From Heligmosomoides polygyrus polygyrus (lineage: Eukaryota; Nematoda; Chromadorea; Rhabditida; Heligmosomidae): 64,000 bases of DNA. Position numbers and translations under genes: made by a program. Below, in pieces: positions 37,001 through 43,000 of this stretch (position 1 is its first letter; each line of letters begins with the position of its first letter). A model generated the notes under the pieces. The model did not search any database and was not told the origin of the DNA. It saw only the letters and a list, made by a program, of their open reading frames with translations. Location: assembly GCA_947396885.1 (NCBI GenBank), contig OX377201.1, positions 65,942,983 to 66,006,982 of the forward strand. Reading direction: 5' to 3'.

Positions 37001-40000
37001 GTATCCACTCTTCCTCTTCTTCTGTGTCATCATGACCATTCTCCTGATGAATCTACTGGTGTGTATGATCGAGCTTATTCGTTCGGTGGCGATCGACAAC
37101 GTTATTCGTTGCAGGTCGGTTTGGCTGTCGATGACATCAAGTCTGTTCTGGAGGAGGCGAAACTAAAGAGACTTAGCATGCAGGTCAGAAGCTGAGACTT
37201 GAGTTTGTCAATAACTCGTGAAGCTGTTTCTGGAGAGGAGCACGTTGGAGATTAATGTTTTTAGGGCGAAAATTGGTGAATGTTTACTCGGTTGATGAAT
37301 CGGAGCCGGTCAGCAATTAATTACTCGCCTTTGAATTTCAATAAGCGCTTACTTACCCCTAGATGCCTAGATACTTACCAGGAAAGGCTCTCACAAGGCG
37401 TGGCAGCGCGAAAGGAGGTACACCCGCCCCTGCTGTGGTGGGGGGGGGGGGGGGGGACGTGGCGTCAGGAGGTACACCGCTGTTCTGCGGACTTTGCGAA
37501 AACTTTTTTGTCAAAGGTTACGTAAGGCAGCCGTTAGACTCTTGGTGAAGCTTAGTGGTTGGGGGTGGGTGAAAAAGGAGATGAGAGGAAGATCGCACGC
37601 CTCCCAGCAGGGGGGGGGGGGTGGGTGTACCTCCTGACCGTCCCCCTTCAGGCGTACGTCTGAACGGGGAAATGGATAGCACTGCGAGAATTCCACTCTT
37701 CAATAGTAGAAAAACATGTTTCGTTTTTGCTGAGTCCTTGAACCAAGGAGCTAAGGGCCCACGAAGGTGGGGCATAGTATCGCACCATCAGCGCGTGCCC
37801 ACACGCATACGTACGCGCGCAGATGTATGGGGCGTGGCGAAAGGATCCACGGACGGCACACGAATTGATGGCTCAGCAGGGTGTGACGCTGCTTCACAGA
37901 TGCTAGGGCAGATGTTCGACTCCCGTGATATGCACCTCAAACTCTCTTTGTCTTTTCCAGGCTCTGAAGAAGGCGGTTACGCCGAAACGTAAGCCGAATA
38001 AAACTTGGAAGACCTACTCTGTCGCCCCCCATTCTTGCAACTAGGCACAGTTCCTTCCCCGTTTGTTGAGGATTCAGCCCCTTGAACATCATTTTTCATT
38101 TTCACCTCATTTTTCATTCAACGACCACCTGCGATTAGTGAAAGTCGACTCTAAAAGCCTTCCTCCATGCACGGAATAGTGGCACTAGAGTATGTAGTCA
38201 GTAATCAAGCAACTATCTGCCTAAGGACTGAATGAAAAGATAAAATCCCAACGAAGGATTATTTCTCATCAGCTTATGTGGCACTGGCAAGCTGCAGTTA
38301 ATTCCTTATCCATCTTTGCTAGGCCTTCTACGATTTAGGCTGATCTTGTGCTGCAAGTGGAGGCGTCAATGCCCTACATCCGCAAACTAACTTGTCGATC
38401 CATCAAGAAAGTTTATCCCAACCAAACGAACTTCCTGAAGAAGTTGCGCAGCCGCTTTGGCTTCGATTCTTCGACGGAGGTGATGATGGACGACCGATGG
38501 GAGAGTAGAGAGGTTAGTAGCTATTAGTCGATTCTACCATAGGCGCAGTGTTACGTTGCTCCCAAAACAATGTCGGACTTAAGTTGTCATATTGAAATTA
38601 TAAACAGCTCCGGTCGTACACCAGCTTACCAAAGCAAACAGATTTGTTCAGAAACTTTATATTCTCGGTAATAATTTTTTAGGCATTTAATCACAACCAT
38701 GAAATTATACTATGGGGATCGACTGTCTAGTGAAGGTCTGTTTTATCACGATCTCAGTATTTAACCTACACCTTCCTCGAAAGATTGAGGAATTGCTGAC
38801 CAGATGGTTTCTGTTTGAAGGTTTCCCAGTGTATGATAAAATCATGGAGAATTGCAGTCCCTGGCAGATGTTTCACGGCTTGGCAGTGTTCCATTTTCTT
38901 CCTGTAACTGAAGCACGGAATTTCCGGCTACTTCAAGAGAAGGTGGTACAGCTGTGGGACTACAACTCCGAGTACAGTACCGGACATGTCTTTCGACCGC
39001 TGACCTTTCGGAACGCTCCAAAGCGGCCTTTTCGAATAACTTCTTTAGAAATCAAATACTTGTGAAAACAAACATACATTTGAACTCAGCAGCTCAAGCT
39101 CTATCTTTTGGTACATAAATCTCAGTAGAGTTGAACAATGCATATAGGCCCGACGAATCAATCGAGTAGGCTCGGCGCGACAACCTGTAGAACGAGCGTT
39201 TGGGAAGTTTTATCGGAAATTCCCCGCCGTCCTAATCAGAAATTGCTCCAAGACTGTCTAGTTTGCATTTGGAGTGCGCGGGCAACAATGCATACAGAAT
39301 CGGACCTACCAATCGAGTGAGCGCGACAGATCGCAAATTGCATGCGCGGGCGTGTTCGGAGCGCAATAAATTTGTGGAGATCTAATCGCTCCGGCTGCGG
39401 CTATAGGATTTTTTAGGCAGTAGAATGGTTTTATAGTCCCCAAAAGTACACTCTGGTAGCTTCTAAACGGGTGAAATTATTGCGGTGCGAAAATGCAGGT
39501 TAGCCTTGTGTGACACGATTTTCTCCAAATTTAGTCGACCACTTTGGGAAGACGTGACGAGCTAACGGTCTAGGAATGCGTAAGCGAGCAATCCAGTTAA
39601 CGTACATTGCGAAGAAGTGCCTTCCCAGCTTCCTAACCCGCCTCGCTCCCGGCAGCCATTTTAGAGCGGCGGAGGACAGCGGTGAAGTTTCTTCCGCCCT
39701 TACTCGCCCTCATTTGAGTTTTTCACAGTTCTAATGGTGCCGTTCTGTTCAGCTCGAAAGCTCTATCGAACGGTGTCACTCTCGATCAATTCCGAAAACA
39801 TCGGTTTTTTGACAATTTCGCATCGAAGGTGAGGCTGCCCAAGGCCGCGGCAGAAGGACATCATCGAAAAACGATATTTTTGAACCGGGCCAAGTTTGAT
39901 ACCGATCGATAGAGCTTTTGGTGGTGAATTGAATGGCGTTACAGCTAGCAGCAAGAACTGTAATCTGGGCGATTAACAGCGCGGCGAACATCGACCGTTG

Positions 40001-43000
40001 TTGTGCTAAATTGCACGCGCGGGCGTGTTCGGAGCGCGATAACACTGTCAGCTCCCAATCTTGCTGGCTGGAACGTGTGGATTCTGTAGGCAGTAATATG
40101 CGCTAGTAGAATTCCAAAGCACATCAAATTATCTTACGAATTGGCAAGGTTACGGCGGTGCGAAAATGCAGGTTGGGCATGGGTGACACAATTTTTTCAG
40201 ATTTCTGTCGACCATTGCGGGTACATGAGGCGAGTTAACGGCATACAAACTCGCGGAAGAGCAAAACACCGAAGGCACTTTACGATGATCTGCTCCTAAC
40301 TCTCCAGCTGCTTATACTGCCTTAGCCCCATCTGCCATTTTAGAGCGGCGGACGGCAGCGGTGAATATTCTTCCGCCCTTACTCACCCATGTTTGAGCCC
40401 CAGCCGGGGTACCATTCTGTTCAGCTCGGAAAGCCCTATCGAATGGTGTCAATCTCGACCAATTCTGGGAATATCGGCTTTTTGACAATTTCGCATGAAA
40501 GGTGAGGCAGGCGGCTCTAGGATGCGGCAGAAGGACAGTGACGTCATAGAAAATCGATATTTTGAATCCGGGCCAAATTTCCTTGTCCAAAATCATCTAG
40601 GGATTATTTGGAGCGCTGATTACAAATCCGAGTTCCGTTCTTGAAAATTCCACCGATTTCGATAGGCTTTGGATTTTCTTCTGGGTAACTGAGGGTGGTC
40701 GGGTCAGGAACACCGATTTTGCTCAAACTTAGTCAAAGGGCACGGTTTATTCAGGGTGCTGAATATGATGCCGAAGTCCATTTGGCCGATTATGGCAGGA
40801 GACCACCCATACCGATAACTGAGGGTGGTCAGTGATCCTGACCCTACCAACCTCAAATATCTGTAACATGCCAAAATCGGTGGAATTCTTAAAAACGGAC
40901 TTCGGATTCGTAATCAGCGCCCCAAATAACCAAAGATGATTTTGGACAAGAACATTTGGCAATTTTCGAATTCGCCGACTTTCGATGACATCATTGTCCG
41001 GGCAGGCTCGGCGAAGAGCCCTCGTTTACGAAGGAAATTGTCAAAAATCAATTTTCCCGGAATTGGCCGCGATTAATACCATTCGATAGTTTTTCGAGCC
41101 GAACAGAACGATACCATCTCGTGGGTCAAAAACTCAAACTTGGGCGAGTAAGGGCGGAAGAATCTTCACCGCTGCCCTCTGCAGCTCTAAAATGGCAGCT
41201 GGGATTAAGGCAGTTTACGCAGCTGGAGAGTTATTGGCACTTTATCGTAAAGTACCTCAGCTGGTTTGCTAGCCTACGCATTCGTAGGCCACTAGCTTAT
41301 TGCGTGTTCCCAGTGGTTGACTGAAATCGGAAAAAATTGTGTCACACAAAGCTAAACTGCATTTTCGCACCGCTGTCACCTTGCCCAATCATAAGCTTCG
41401 TTGCTGAGTTCCAGCGCACCTATTGTGCGTTCTGCTGCTTACGAAATCCACAAGTAGCAGCCGGAAAGATTTGAACGTGATAGAGTTATTGCGTTCAGAA
41501 TACGCCCGTGCGTCCAATTTAGCACAACAACGGTCGATGTTCTCCGCGCACTTAATCGCCCAAATTACAGTTCTTGCTGCTTGCAGTAAAACCTTCAATT
41601 CACCACCAAAAGCTCTATCGAACGGTATCAGACTTGGCCCGGCTCCAAAATATCGATTTTCGATGACGTCATAGTCCTTCTGCCGCGGCCTTGTGCCGCC
41701 TCCCCTTTTTATGCGAAATTGTCAAAAAGCCGATATTCCCAGAATGGTCGAGATTGACACCATTCGATAGGGCTTTTCAAGCTGAACAGAATGGTACCCT
41801 GGCTGGGGCTCGAAAAACCAAACATGGGCGAGTAAGGGCGGAAGAATCTTCACCGCTGCCGTCCGCCGCTCTAAAATGGCAGATGGGGCTAAGGCAGTAT
41901 AGGCAGCTGGATAGTTATGATCATCGTAAAGTGCCTTCGGTGTTTTGCTCGTCCGCGAGTTTGCATGTCGTTAACTCGCCTCATGTACCCGCAATGGTCG
42001 ACAGAAATCTGAAAAAGTCGTGTCACACATTCCCAACCTGCATTTTCGCACCGCCGTAACCTTGCCAATTCGTAAGATAATTTGCTGTGCTTTAACGCTT
42101 TACTAGAGAATATTACTGCCTACGAAATCCACACGTTCCAGCCAGAAAGGTTGGAAACTGACAGAGTTATCGCGCTCCGAACACGCCCGCGCGTGCAATT
42201 TAGCACAGCAACGGTCTATGTTCTCCGTGCTCTTACTCGCCGAGATAGCAGTTCTCGCCACAGCTGCGAGCATGTCATCGTAAAGTTCTTTCAGTCTTGT
42301 GCTCGTCCGTGCATTTGGATGCCATTAGCTCGCCTCGTCTTCCTGTAGTAGTCGACTGAACTCGGAAAAAATCGTGTCACACAAGATTTGCCTGCATTTT
42401 CGCACCGTTGTAACTTTGTCCAGTCTTAAGTTAGGTCGCTATGTTTCAGTGCGTTTCTTGAACTTTCTACTGCCTACAAAATCCACAGCCGAAAAGACTC
42501 GAAATTGACAGGTTATGAACACCCCCGCGGTGCAATTTGCGGGCTGACTCGCCCAGTCGATTGATAGGTTCGATCCTATATACATTGTTCATAGCGCACT
42601 CTAGGTCTCGCCGGAACAGAGTTCAGCAATTCCTGAGTAGGGCCGCTGAGAATTTCTCATAAAACTCCCTAAATGCTCACTCTACAAACTGCCCCCCCCC
42701 CTCGATTGATAGGTCCGATTCTAAGGACAGGACAGGACTGGACAGCCTTAGAACAATTCCTCAGTAAGACGGCTGGGAATTTCTGAAAAAAAATTCTAAA
42801 CGCCCACTCTACAAGCTGTCGCGCCCACTCGATTGATTCTGTCGGGCCTATATGCATTGTTCAACTCTACTGAGATTTATATACCAAAAGATAGAGCTCG
42901 AGCTGCTGAGTTCAAACATATGTTTATTTTCGCATTTACTCGATTTCTAAAGAAGTTATTCAAAAAGGCCGCTTTGGAACGCTCCAAAGCGGCCTGTGTT

